DNA of 64,000 nt from Pseudomonas sp. BGI-2 (GTDB taxonomy: Bacteria; Pseudomonadota; Gammaproteobacteria; Pseudomonadales; Pseudomonadaceae): positions 1-64,000 of the forward strand of contig NZ_SISB01000014.1 of NCBI RefSeq assembly GCF_004310295.1. The letters run 5' to 3'. Below the pieces are notes generated by a model, which saw only the letters and a program-made list of their open reading frames with translations, ran no database searches and was not told the DNA's origin. Positions 53,572 through 60,915 of this stretch are shown piece after piece. The translations under genes were made by a program, and so were the position numbers. Positions within the stretch are counted from its first letter, which is position 1; each line of letters opens with the position of its first letter.

Positions 53572-54606
53572 ATGCTACATGCCGTTGAAAGTATTTGTAG
53601 TATTCTGCAAAGGCAGAATACACCCAGAGTCATAGCATTCGTCATGGGAGATGGTGAGTTGGCAAGGCGTTCACTGAAGTTGCAAAACGATCCAGAAAGT
53701 TTGCGAATTCGCTTGCTGGAGCTAATCACTAACTTCGGTCTTGAACTGAAGCATGGTGATCTTCGTGCAAGGGTAATCTCTTTAGTGCCCACCTTTCATG
53801 CTCTCCGTGACCTGGGTAGCTCTCTGATTCCTAAATCGAGTGCTGCATCTGCTAGGGATCGCATAATTCTTTATCTCATCACTTATCCACGCAAAGTGAT
53901 TAAAGGCGATGAGCTGATGGTGGTCTCAGGTATTGGCGAATGGGCACGACGCGTTCGTGAGCTCCGTGTTGAGCAAGGTTGGAGCATCGTTACGGGAGTG
54001 ACGGCACAAGAAATGGTCAAGGCTGGAGACCTCGACCTAACCATGCTGGGTGTCGAGTCATTGATGGTCGATGACTATGTATTGCTTGATGAGACCCAAG
54101 ATAGGGACGCTGCATTTCGTTGGAATAGTGCAAATACTATTCGTAAGAAGAAACTTGCTGTAAAAGATAAACTGCTGGAGTTTCTCCAAGTAAATGTGGG
54201 GCGAGCCGTCACGGGTGAAGAGCTTAGATATGTTGCTGATGGCTCAACCGAATGGGCTCGCAGAGTACGTGAGCTGAGAACCGAAGAAGGTTGGTCTATT
54301 GCTACGCGAACTACGGGGCGTCCGGATTTACCGATTGGTGCTTATGTCCTTGAAGATATGAATCAAACACCACCGCATGATCGAAAAATCCCCGATGACG
54401 TTAGAGGTGAAGTGCTGGTTAGAGATGAGTACTCCTGTCAACACTGTCGATGGACTCACTCGATGTGGAACGCGTCAGACCCTAGACACCTTGAGTTGCA
54501 CCATGTTCTTCATCACGCAAAAGGCGGAAAAAACTCGGTGGAGAATCTTATTACGTTATGTACTATCTGTCATCATAAGGTGCATAGAAAGGAACGGTTC
54601 GATTAA
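53572..54606 (+). CDS. HNH endonuclease with duplicated recognition-like domain
   Basis: 344 residues. Two tandem similar blocks, GDELMVVSGIGEWARRVREL (about 123-142) and GEELRYVADGSTEWARRVRE (about 217-236), each continuing into E(Q/E)GWSI. The C-terminal HNH nuclease (about 280-344) has CQHC, LELHHVLHHAKGG, NLITLCTICHH and zinc-type Cys pairs. Next to a C5 methylase, this is most likely the restriction enzyme of the pair. Start at ATG 53572 is the longest; ATG 53644 is possible. Specificity unknown. Confidence 0.82.
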   Translation: MLHAVESICSILQRQNTPRVIAFVMGDGELARRSLKLQNDPESLRIRLLELITNFGLELKHGDLRARVISLVPTFHALRDLGSSLIPKSSAASARDRIILYLITYPRKVIKGDELMVVSGIGEWARRVRELRVEQGWSIVTGVTAQEMVKAGDLDLTMLGVESLMVDDYVLLDETQDRDAAFRWNSANTIRKKKLAVKDKLLEFLQVNVGRAVTGEELRYVADGSTEWARRVRELRTEEGWSIATRTTGRPDLPIGAYVLEDMNQTPPHDRKIPDDVRGEVLVRDEYSCQHCRWTHSMWNASDPRHLELHHVLHHAKGGKNSVENLITLCTICHHKVHRKERFD

Positions 54607-54625
54607 TCACTTCTCATACTTGATT

Positions 54626-55060
54626 TTAGCATAGCTGTTGAAGTAGTTGATTAAGCGTGTCTTGCCCTTTTTTTAACTGGCATTCCCATATAATCAAAGT
54701 TCGCCAGCCTAGAGCCTCCAAGGCCTTAACGTTTTCCGTATCCCTTGCCACATTGCGTAGAAGTTTTTCATTCCAGAACTCGTACCTAGTCTTGGGTATG
54801 GTAGCGTATTGACATTCTGAATGATGATGCCAAAAACATCCATGGACAAAAATACAAGTCCGGAATTTTGGCATCACAATGTCCGGCTTTCCGGGCAGGT
54901 TTTTCTGATGTAACCGAAATCGATAGCCATGAGCGTGAAGGAACCTCCTGACTATGAGCTCAGGACGGGTGTTTTCACTACGAACGGCTGCCATCATTCT
55001 TGATCGAGTCGCTTGGTCTACGAAATCCACTCTGTTTACCTTTTTGTGGCAAGTCAGCAC
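54626..55060 (-). CDS. Very short patch repair endonuclease (Vsr)
   Basis: 144 residues. TRSRMMAAVRSENTRPELIV (about 18-37) and the active-site block KPDIVMPKFRTCIFVHGCFW with HHHSEC are diagnostic. Vsr nicks T:G mismatches left by deamination of 5-methylcytosine, so it protects the C5 methylase's sites. Converges on the HNH gene with a 19-bp gap. Confidence 0.92.
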   Translation of the reverse strand: MLTCHKKVNRVDFVDQATRSRMMAAVRSENTRPELIVRRFLHAHGYRFRLHQKNLPGKPDIVMPKFRTCIFVHGCFWHHHSECQYATIPKTRYEFWNEKLLRNVARDTENVKALEALGWRTLIIWECQLKKGQDTLNQLLQQLC

Positions 55061-55088
55061 ATTGAATTTTGATCGTTATTTCCAGGCC

Positions 55089-55208
55089 ATGGACCTCTAC
55101 GCCGGTCAAGGAGGTCTCAATGAAGGCTTTGCTTCACCCATTTCACTTGGCAGTCAAACGCGTCACCTTCTTGTAAAGCGACGATTTGAATTCGTCCTAG
55201 TCACTTGA
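55089..55208 (+). pseudogene. Remnant of a second C5 methyltransferase N-terminus
   Basis: ATG 55089 encodes MDLYAGQGGLNEGF, matching methylase motif I (DLFAGxGGLxxGF), then becomes unlike the family and stops after 39 residues. A second frame stays open over about 55196-55335. Divergent from vsr, as expected if a dcm-vsr unit was broken here. Confidence 0.5.
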
Positions 55209-55357
55209 ATGGTGACGACGCTGAGCAAGTTATTGCCTCTATGGGCACCATACCATCACGTCACTCATTTGCCCAATACGAGGAATGGGTCTTGCTGAGA
55301 TTTACGATAGTTTTTGTAACTTTCAAGTCTGAATGAATTGTTTAGGTGCAGTCATAT

Positions 55358-56422
55358 TTATAGGGTTTCTTTAGTTGCCCACGCTTTCTCTGGGAATGTG
55401 AGGTGCGACATTATCAGTTTGCGAAACTTTTGAATGTCTAGCGAGCCTCCCTGCAATACTTTAAATGTTGTATCGTATATCAGGTCTTTGAATTCAGGCC
55501 AGTTTTCTGGGTCGTTTAGCATCGCTTGGCCATACCTCTTGTTAATTAGAGGCTCATATTTAACATAAAAATATTTATTGTATGTTTGGCTCTGCGCTAC
55601 ACGCTCAAGAGCCATGTAACCTATAACCATTACCTTTCTTAGGCTTTTAAGCATAGGCACCCTGTCGCCGCCATAAGATATGAATCTTGTTAAGCCGTCC
55701 ATATAAGTTATATATTTTGACTCTTGATTTGTAAAAGACGGGGTAAATATTTTTATTTTGCTGATCTCTTCCCACTGCTTCACTAGGTGATTATAACTAA
55801 TCAACATTAGGTCATCGAAGGCCTTTGTTTTATCTAGTCCAGCAATTTTATTGGCAATTTGCGCTTTTTTGGATTTTTTTACTGGGCTAGTTTTAATGTA
55901 TTCCGATACTATGTTTCCCAAGTATCTCTCTATCATTACAAGAATGTCATTTGTCGACATATCATCTGTAATCTTCCATTTTACCTTAAGCTTCTTATTG
56001 CTTATGGATAGTCCGCCCCCAAGATAATTGTTCTTGAATTTTTTATTTTGATAAGCCCCTCCATAGAACAGATTCAAATGGTGAAATAAGCCTTTTGAAG
56101 TTTTGCCCTTAACTGGCGCTATATGACAAAGATGTACCTCTCCTGAAGGCTTATTCCTAACAAGTTCCATAGTTTTAGTGAAAGACTCAATGCTATGACC
56201 TTCTAAGATTTGAACGGTCTTGGCTTTTTTACATTGTCTTACTAAATAGATCACTTCTTTGTTTTGACGTAAATTCGCTCTTTTTTGCTCAGCGCGTGTC
56301 ATTGAAGACTTTATCTTAAGGTTTCCAATCTTTCTACACTTTGTGGTGCAGTACTTCTGGCTAGGCCATTGTTTAGAAAGCTTTGGAATTACCACATTGC
56401 AGTTTAGGCAGTACTTAATCAT
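55358..56422 (-). CDS. Uncharacterised AT-rich protein with zinc-ribbon and possible His-Me nuclease motif
   Basis: 354 residues, about 35-38 percent GC, clearly unlike its neighbours. N-terminal Cys cluster CLNC...YCTTKC (residues 5-28) looks like a zinc ribbon. The block HLCHIAPVKGKTSKGLFHHL followed by NLFYGGAYQNKKFKNNYLGG (about 97-137) has the spacing of an HNH/His-Me-type active site (H...HHxNLF). The rest is Lys-rich and unrecognised. Divergent from the OLD gene. A nuclease role is inferred from this motif only. Confidence 0.6.
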   Translation of the reverse strand: MIKYCLNCNVVIPKLSKQWPSQKYCTTKCRKIGNLKIKSSMTRAEQKRANLRQNKEVIYLVRQCKKAKTVQILEGHSIESFTKTMELVRNKPSGEVHLCHIAPVKGKTSKGLFHHLNLFYGGAYQNKKFKNNYLGGGLSISNKKLKVKWKITDDMSTNDILVMIERYLGNIVSEYIKTSPVKKSKKAQIANKIAGLDKTKAFDDLMLISYNHLVKQWEEISKIKIFTPSFTNQESKYITYMDGLTRFISYGGDRVPMLKSLRKVMVIGYMALERVAQSQTYNKYFYVKYEPLINKRYGQAMLNDPENWPEFKDLIYDTTFKVLQGGSLDIQKFRKLIMSHLTFPEKAWATKETL

Positions 56423-56483
56423 AACTACTTCTCTAGGGATGTAGTTATTGTTTACAGTTTTATTTTAAGCCGTCCCCATATCC

Positions 56484-56493
56484 TGACTAGTCA
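56484..56493. promoter_or_regulatory. Palindrome between divergent genes
   Basis: TGACTAGTCA, a perfect 10-bp palindrome in the interval between the AT-rich gene and the OLD gene; CTGTACAG follows at 56508-56515. Candidate operators. Confidence 0.4.
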
Positions 56494-56564
56494 TGGACCT
56501 ATTGACACTGTACAGGGGGCGGGAGGACACTCGGCTGACAATCAACTCAGCTGGCAGGGAAAGC

Positions 56565-58178
56565 ATGAAAATCTCTAGGATAAAGATCGAAAACTTCAGG
56601 TCAATCGAGTCTTTAGATCTGTTTTTTTCGGATTTCAACATACTTGTAGGCCAAAACAACACGGGCAAGACGAACTTTTTTGAAGCCATTAACTGGTTTT
56701 ATACGGGCTCATCAAAGTCGGGAACGATCGAAAATATTCAATACATGCGGGATTCGAGCAAAGAAGTTGTTGTGAGTGTAGAGTTTTCAGGTGCTCAGCA
56801 TGGCGCTGAAAATATGATCAATGTGGGGAACAAAGCAAAAATTCTAGCAATTCTCGCAGGCTCAGATGCGATCACGATAACTAGAAAAAGTAGCGACCCC
56901 AAAAAAAGAACTGTCGAAATTGAAGGGCAAATTGCTAAAAATCCTGCTGGCTTCGATTCTGCGCTAAATGATTTTCTGCCAAAGTTTGAATATATTCACA
57001 CAAGACAGTACTTTGAAGAATTTACTAAATATAGTCAGAAAAGTGCAGTTGGGATCATGCTCGCTTCTGTAATTGAGCAGATTTTGGATGATGATCCAAA
57101 GTACAAAGAGTTTCATGCTACTTTTGAAAAGCTATTCAACTCCGAAGATTCTGCGATCTACGGTCATTTCCGAGATCTCGGCGGCGCAGTCAAGGGGCAT
57201 TTAGAAAAGCAATTCTCAGAGTGTTCTAAAGTTCTATTTGAAGTCATTTCACCAGAATTTGGGGATCTGTTGAAAAAATTCGAAACGGTAGTGGATGATG
57301 GAATTGAGACATACGCCAGCGAGAAAGGCGATGGAATGCAACGTGCATTGATGCTTGCAGTTATTCAGGCCTATGCAGATTATCGAAAAGCAAGAGAGGA
57401 TGCTGGCAAGTCATTCCTATTTTTCATTGACGAAGCTGAACTTCACTTGCATCCCACGGCTCAGCGAAAGCTGAAAAAGGTTCTTCTAGAGTTGAGTGAG
57501 AAGCTTGATCAAGTATTTATTAGCACTCACTCTTCGGTGTTTGTTGCTGAATCAAGCGAAGTGGAAAGTATCTTCAAGACGGAAAAAAGCGAGTGTACAA
57601 CCGTTATTCGTAAAACAGATGATTTCGATAAGCCATATATTATTTATGAGCTATTAGGCGGTAGTCCAGCGGATTTGCTTCTTCCAAGAAACTTTCTTAT
57701 TGTGGAAGGTCCTAGCGAATTTGAACTGCTGACAAGGATTATCAAGCGCCATTACCCGACCATGCCTGCGTTGCAAATAGTGTCCGCAGAAGGCGATACT
57801 CATCAAGCGAAGCGGACTATCAATGCGATAACTAAAGCTTTTTCGCCAATGAGCAACTCTATCTATAGCGATAGATTTATAGTTTTGTGTGATATGCCGT
57901 CAATCAAAGCTAAACCAGGTTTCGATGAATTCATTAAACTTAACAAACCACTGAATGATAATAACCAAATTCACGTGCTTAGTTATGGAAGTCTTGAGGA
58001 ATGTTATCCAGATTTCTTGGATTGGAAGAGGACCGCTGACGCGGTTAGCGCCATGAATGGTGATCAAAAGAAAAAACTTGCAAGGCGTGTGGGGGATGAA
58101 ATCACTCTCGAAGCATTTGAAGCGGAGATGAAAACGCTAAAGCAAGCGCTCGATTTGGCATGGGCTAGAGCGCTGTAA
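56565..58178 (+). CDS. OLD-family ATP-dependent endonuclease
   Basis: 537 residues. Opens MKISRIKIENFRSIESLDLF, an SMC/RecF-type start; Walker A VGQNNTGKTN near 30; signature/Walker B block FLFFIDEAELHLHPTAQRK; switch STHSSVFVAES. The C-terminal TOPRIM nuclease has LIVEGPSEFELLTRI (catalytic Glu) and VLCDMPS (Asp). This is the class 1 OLD architecture, since no GajB/UvrD-like helicase gene follows. Family members include phage-defence nucleases. Start 56565 preferred; in-frame codons upstream to 56493 lack family similarity. Confidence 0.87.
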   Translation: MKISRIKIENFRSIESLDLFFSDFNILVGQNNTGKTNFFEAINWFYTGSSKSGTIENIQYMRDSSKEVVVSVEFSGAQHGAENMINVGNKAKILAILAGSDAITITRKSSDPKKRTVEIEGQIAKNPAGFDSALNDFLPKFEYIHTRQYFEEFTKYSQKSAVGIMLASVIEQILDDDPKYKEFHATFEKLFNSEDSAIYGHFRDLGGAVKGHLEKQFSECSKVLFEVISPEFGDLLKKFETVVDDGIETYASEKGDGMQRALMLAVIQAYADYRKAREDAGKSFLFFIDEAELHLHPTAQRKLKKVLLELSEKLDQVFISTHSSVFVAESSEVESIFKTEKSECTTVIRKTDDFDKPYIIYELLGGSPADLLLPRNFLIVEGPSEFELLTRIIKRHYPTMPALQIVSAEGDTHQAKRTINAITKAFSPMSNSIYSDRFIVLCDMPSIKAKPGFDEFIKLNKPLNDNNQIHVLSYGSLEECYPDFLDWKRTADAVSAMNGDQKKKLARRVGDEITLEAFEAEMKTLKQALDLAWARAL

Positions 58179-58224
58179 TATTTTATGGGCGGAATATCTC
58201 CTATTCCGCCTTCTGCTCAAGCTG

Positions 58225-58440
58225 TCATATTTCTTTGAACAACGACGCGAGATCAATCTTCAGCCCGTCCGCGAGTGTTTGAATCGCATCAAGGCTGGGA
58301 TTCGCTCCACCAGTCTCGATTCTTGACATATACGTCCGAGCGAAACCGCACCTGTCAGCGAACTCCTCCTGGTTCATGCCTGTGGCAAGACGGAGTTCAC
58401 GAATTCGATGGCCAAAACGATGACGTAGGGAAGGTGGCAT
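58225..58440 (-). CDS. Small XRE-family regulator (C-protein-like)
   Basis: 71 residues, almost entirely a helix-turn-helix: RIRELRLATGMNQEEFADRC and RTYMSRIETGGANPSLDAIQ. Size and layout resemble controller (C) proteins of restriction-modification systems. Direct repeats lie 25 bp upstream of its start. Converges on the OLD gene. Confidence 0.8.
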   Translation of the reverse strand: MPPSLRHRFGHRIRELRLATGMNQEEFADRCGFARTYMSRIETGGANPSLDAIQTLADGLKIDLASLFKEI

Positions 58441-58464
58441 TCCCAGATGATGTGGCGATGTGAT

Positions 58465-58491
58465 CTAATCGTGAACACACTAATCGTGACA
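58465..58491 (-). promoter_or_regulatory. Direct-repeat operator upstream of the XRE gene
   Basis: CTAATCGTGA at 58465-58474 and again at 58480-58489, a 15-bp period, on the promoter side of the XRE gene. A natural binding site for an XRE dimer. Confidence 0.6.
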
Positions 58492-58616
58492 TTTGGCCTT
58501 TTGATGCGGTCTATGGCTACGGCCTTGGCTTCTGGGCCTGCTCAAGGGATGTGAGATGGGTGTAAGGCGTGACGTGGATGCCCATTCTCGGGTTGCTAAG
58601 ATAGGAGATCTTCTAA

Positions 58617-59753
58617 ATGGTAGTTCACCGCGCGACTGCGCTGCTATTGGCAGTACTTGCCAGCAATTCGATGGCCGCTAGCTTTGACTGCACTAAGGCG
58701 AGCAATTTTGCCGAAAAGGAAATTTGCAGCGACGGCTACCTTTCCGGTCTCGACACTTCTCTTAGTCGAAACTACAAAGCTGCGTTGCTGAAGGCTCCTG
58801 ACCGGCAGGATGCTCTTATCCAGTCCCAACGTGAGTGGCTTGCCACTCGAAACCAGTGCACTACACAGAAATGCCTCGACCAAGCAATGGTCACTCGTTT
58901 CAAGGCGATTGAAGACTTTACGAGCGCCGAAATAGGGAGAAGACTGGAGTTAGAACAGCAACAGCAAATCGCCAAATCTCAAGCAGAAGACGCTGATCGC
59001 ACTCGACGCAAACACGAGGCATACGTAGCGGAAGAGCAGGCTTATCAACAGCGGCGACAGGCTGCACAACAGCAGACCGTTTATTCTCAGTCGAATACAG
59101 TCTCTGCCTCATCTACCTATCAAACATCGGCCTATCAGACTGCTCAGCAACCGCAACATCAATTCGCAGAGACTCGTGAAGAAACGCTTTGGCAGCAAAT
59201 ATTCAGCATTTTATGGAAGTGTGCGTTGATAGTAGCGGTTGTAATGTCCTGCTGGGCGGTTAAGCGGCACCGCAGAGCGGAAGCCACTATCTACAATAAC
59301 TATACCGATGCAACGATCACCAATTTGCTGCCAGTCACTGGCTGGGGTATAGGCCTTCTTTGTGGCTGGCTCGGATTGCCTCATCAAGTGTACCAAGTGT
59401 GTGTAGTCACCGGGATACTGTTGGCGGTATTTTTCGCAATATATACAGCAGTCAAAAGTAATCGGGGCGGTCTAAATATCTTACTAACTATTGTCGCCAA
59501 GTTAACGTTTGTATCTGTGTTTTACGTGGTCATTGGATTCTTGATACTTTCATTTTTTGGTGGGGCTCGAAGAAAAGGCGAATCTCTAACGCAGGCAGAG
59601 GCCCGACGACGCAGAGAGTCAAGAAATACTAGAGTTCAGATAGTCGCTGTGTCTGCGGGTTATACTTTCTTTACCGCATGGCTTTGCCGTCGGGCTGAAT
59701 TTACGTCTTTATCAGAATGCTTAGAACTTGACCCTGCACTATATTCTGCCTGA
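58617..59753 (+). CDS. LprI-like N-terminus fused to a membrane domain
   Basis: 378 residues. Signal peptide (1 to about 20, SNSMA), a DUF1311/LprI-like domain with FDCTKASNFAEKEICSDGYL, a Gln-rich coiled coil (about 105-190), then three or four transmembrane helices (first about 200-220). The LprI family includes lysozyme inhibitors; this fused form is of unknown role. ATG 58617 with AGGAG upstream. Confidence 0.72.
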   Translation: MVVHRATALLLAVLASNSMAASFDCTKASNFAEKEICSDGYLSGLDTSLSRNYKAALLKAPDRQDALIQSQREWLATRNQCTTQKCLDQAMVTRFKAIEDFTSAEIGRRLELEQQQQIAKSQAEDADRTRRKHEAYVAEEQAYQQRRQAAQQQTVYSQSNTVSASSTYQTSAYQTAQQPQHQFAETREETLWQQIFSILWKCALIVAVVMSCWAVKRHRRAEATIYNNYTDATITNLLPVTGWGIGLLCGWLGLPHQVYQVCVVTGILLAVFFAIYTAVKSNRGGLNILLTIVAKLTFVSVFYVVIGFLILSFFGGARRKGESLTQAEARRRRESRNTRVQIVAVSAGYTFFTAWLCRRAEFTSLSECLELDPALYSA

Positions 59754-59850
59754 CCGCCTGCGTAAGTCATTATATAGAAACATGTATGACGTTTTGATTC
59801 GAGCGTCATAAACCATAGTAAGTGTTCCGGGTTGGATTATCCACGGAGTT

Positions 59851-59860
59851 CCCCCCCCCC
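59851..59860 (+). repeat. Poly-C tract of ten bases
   Basis: Ten consecutive C residues 31 bp upstream of the next start, in the likely promoter or leader. Such runs can slip during replication or be misread in sequencing. Confidence 0.8.
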
Positions 59861-59891
59861 GCGCTGAACATCAAAAATTGGAGTTGTATTC

Positions 59892-60320
59892 ATGCGTCAT
59901 CACATTATAGCAACGGCTCTCCTTGTAGCTTTTTCCTCCCCCTCCGTATTTGCAAAAAGCGAATATTCTGCGGCATACAGTGCTTGCACTGATAAGTCAG
60001 GCGGCAACACATCCGCGCTTAGCGATTGCAGCTATGCAGAGTTAGTCAAGCAAAATGCCCGGATGGATAAGGCTTATAAGTCGGCGATTACTGTCTTACC
60101 TGTCGGGAAGATGAGGAAATTGCAAGAAGGCCAAGCTCTATGGGTGAAGTTTCGAAAGGCTGATTGCAGCATGTACTATTCCCTCACCGGAGGCACGATG
60201 GACCTTCTAGAGGGGGCGGGGTGCGAACTGAGGATGACCTTGGAGCGTGCAGACACACTGGAATGGTTTGCTGAGAATGGCGCCGGGGAAGATGAAGAGC
60301 CTGAGAGCGACGCGTTGTGA
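59892..60320 (+). CDS. LprI-family protein (DUF1311, lysozyme-inhibitor-like)
   Basis: 142 residues. Signal peptide (1-21, SPSVFA), then the DUF1311 core: ALSDCSYAELVKQNARMDKA, LQEGQALWVKFRKADCSMYY, GAGCELRMTLERADTL; conserved Cys pairs are present. Acidic C-terminal tail. Likely periplasmic; its role in the element is unknown. Confidence 0.8.
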   Translation: MRHHIIATALLVAFSSPSVFAKSEYSAAYSACTDKSGGNTSALSDCSYAELVKQNARMDKAYKSAITVLPVGKMRKLQEGQALWVKFRKADCSMYYSLTGGTMDLLEGAGCELRMTLERADTLEWFAENGAGEDEEPESDAL

Positions 60321-60376
60321 GTATTAGCCTGCAATAACAAGCGTCCAGCTCGCTCACTCAGATGAATGAAACGTAA

Positions 60377-60416
60377 AAGGCCCCGCCTGAGAGATTCAGA
60401 GCGGGGCCTTTTTTGT
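60377..60416 (+). terminator. Intrinsic terminator
   Basis: AAGGCCCCGC (60377-60386) / GCGGGGCCTT (60401-60410) followed by TTTT, after the LprI gene. Confidence 0.9.
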
Positions 60417-60424
60417 TCGTGCTG

Positions 60425-60442
60425 CTGTCACGCTGCTGTCAC
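60425..60442 (+). repeat. Terminal arm repeat, right copy
   Basis: Identical 18 bases to 48901-48918, inside the right end of the element, 43 bp from the attachment core. Confidence 0.65.
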
Positions 60443-60485
60443 CGTTTCGGCGTCGGTCGAGACAGCGTTGCGTAACCTATTGATT

Positions 60486-60538
60486 TATATGGTGCACCAG
60501 GCGGGATTCGAACCCACGACCACTGCCTTCGGAGGGCA
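60486..60538. repeat. Right attachment site
   Basis: 53 bp identical to the left site; it forms the 3' end of the intact tRNA-Arg. Confidence 0.9.
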
Positions 60539-60566
60539 GTACTCTATCCAGCTGAGCTACTGGTGC
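60490..60566 (-). tRNA. tRNA-Arg (anticodon CCG)
   Basis: 77 bases with encoded CCA. GCACCAG/CTGGTGC acceptor stem, anticodon stem CTGCC/GGCAG with loop CTCCGAA (anticodon CCG), T-loop TTCGAAT. Serves as integration site of the adjacent element, and remains intact. Confidence 0.95.
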
Positions 60567-60915
60567 AAGCGGGCGCCATGATACTCATATGCACCGCGGG
60601 CGTCCATGCTGCTGAATCGACTGTGGTTTTCGCAACCGTAACAACCGTTTGCTACGTTGATCAGAAAAATTAGGCAAATGCGCCGTTTTCGTTCTTTTTT
60701 TCGAACAGAGTCTTGTCCTTTAGGCGCTTTGATCCTACGATCCGTTTGAGATTTCAAACGCTCTTGTCTGGGTGCTGAACCGCACGAGTTTCGAACAGTG
60801 CGCTATTTATGTGCTTCAGCCCGGTGAATGATTTCCCTGACGGCAGCCTTTAAGGCGCCTTTCTACAATCATAATTCGCTCCGCGCTTGCCGCGGTGCTG
60901 TTAAGGAAAGCCGAC
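60567..60915 (+). other. Region between tRNA-Arg and gabD
   Basis: 349 bp without a gene; contains the gabD promoter/leader and, on the other strand, the tRNA promoter. AT-rich around 60655-60720. No further structure is clear to me. Confidence 0.5.

Larger units (their letters stand above)
48754..60538. mobile_element. 11.8-kb integrated element at tRNA-Arg(CCG)
   Basis: Bounded by identical 53-bp direct repeats (48754-48806 and 60486-60538) that contain the 3' half of the tRNA-Arg gene; the intact tRNA is at the right end. Contents: tyrosine integrase, ribbon-helix-helix-like gene, AlpA-like gene, resolvase, C5 methylase, HNH endonuclease, Vsr, an unidentified AT-rich gene, OLD nuclease, XRE protein and two LprI-like genes. 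GC is lower than the core, especially 55.3-58.2 kb. No conjugation or replication genes are visible. Confidence 0.85.

Noticed and set aside
59892-60320. Secreted toxin at the element end
   Set aside because: The DUF1311/LprI pattern explains the signal peptide and Cys layout better.
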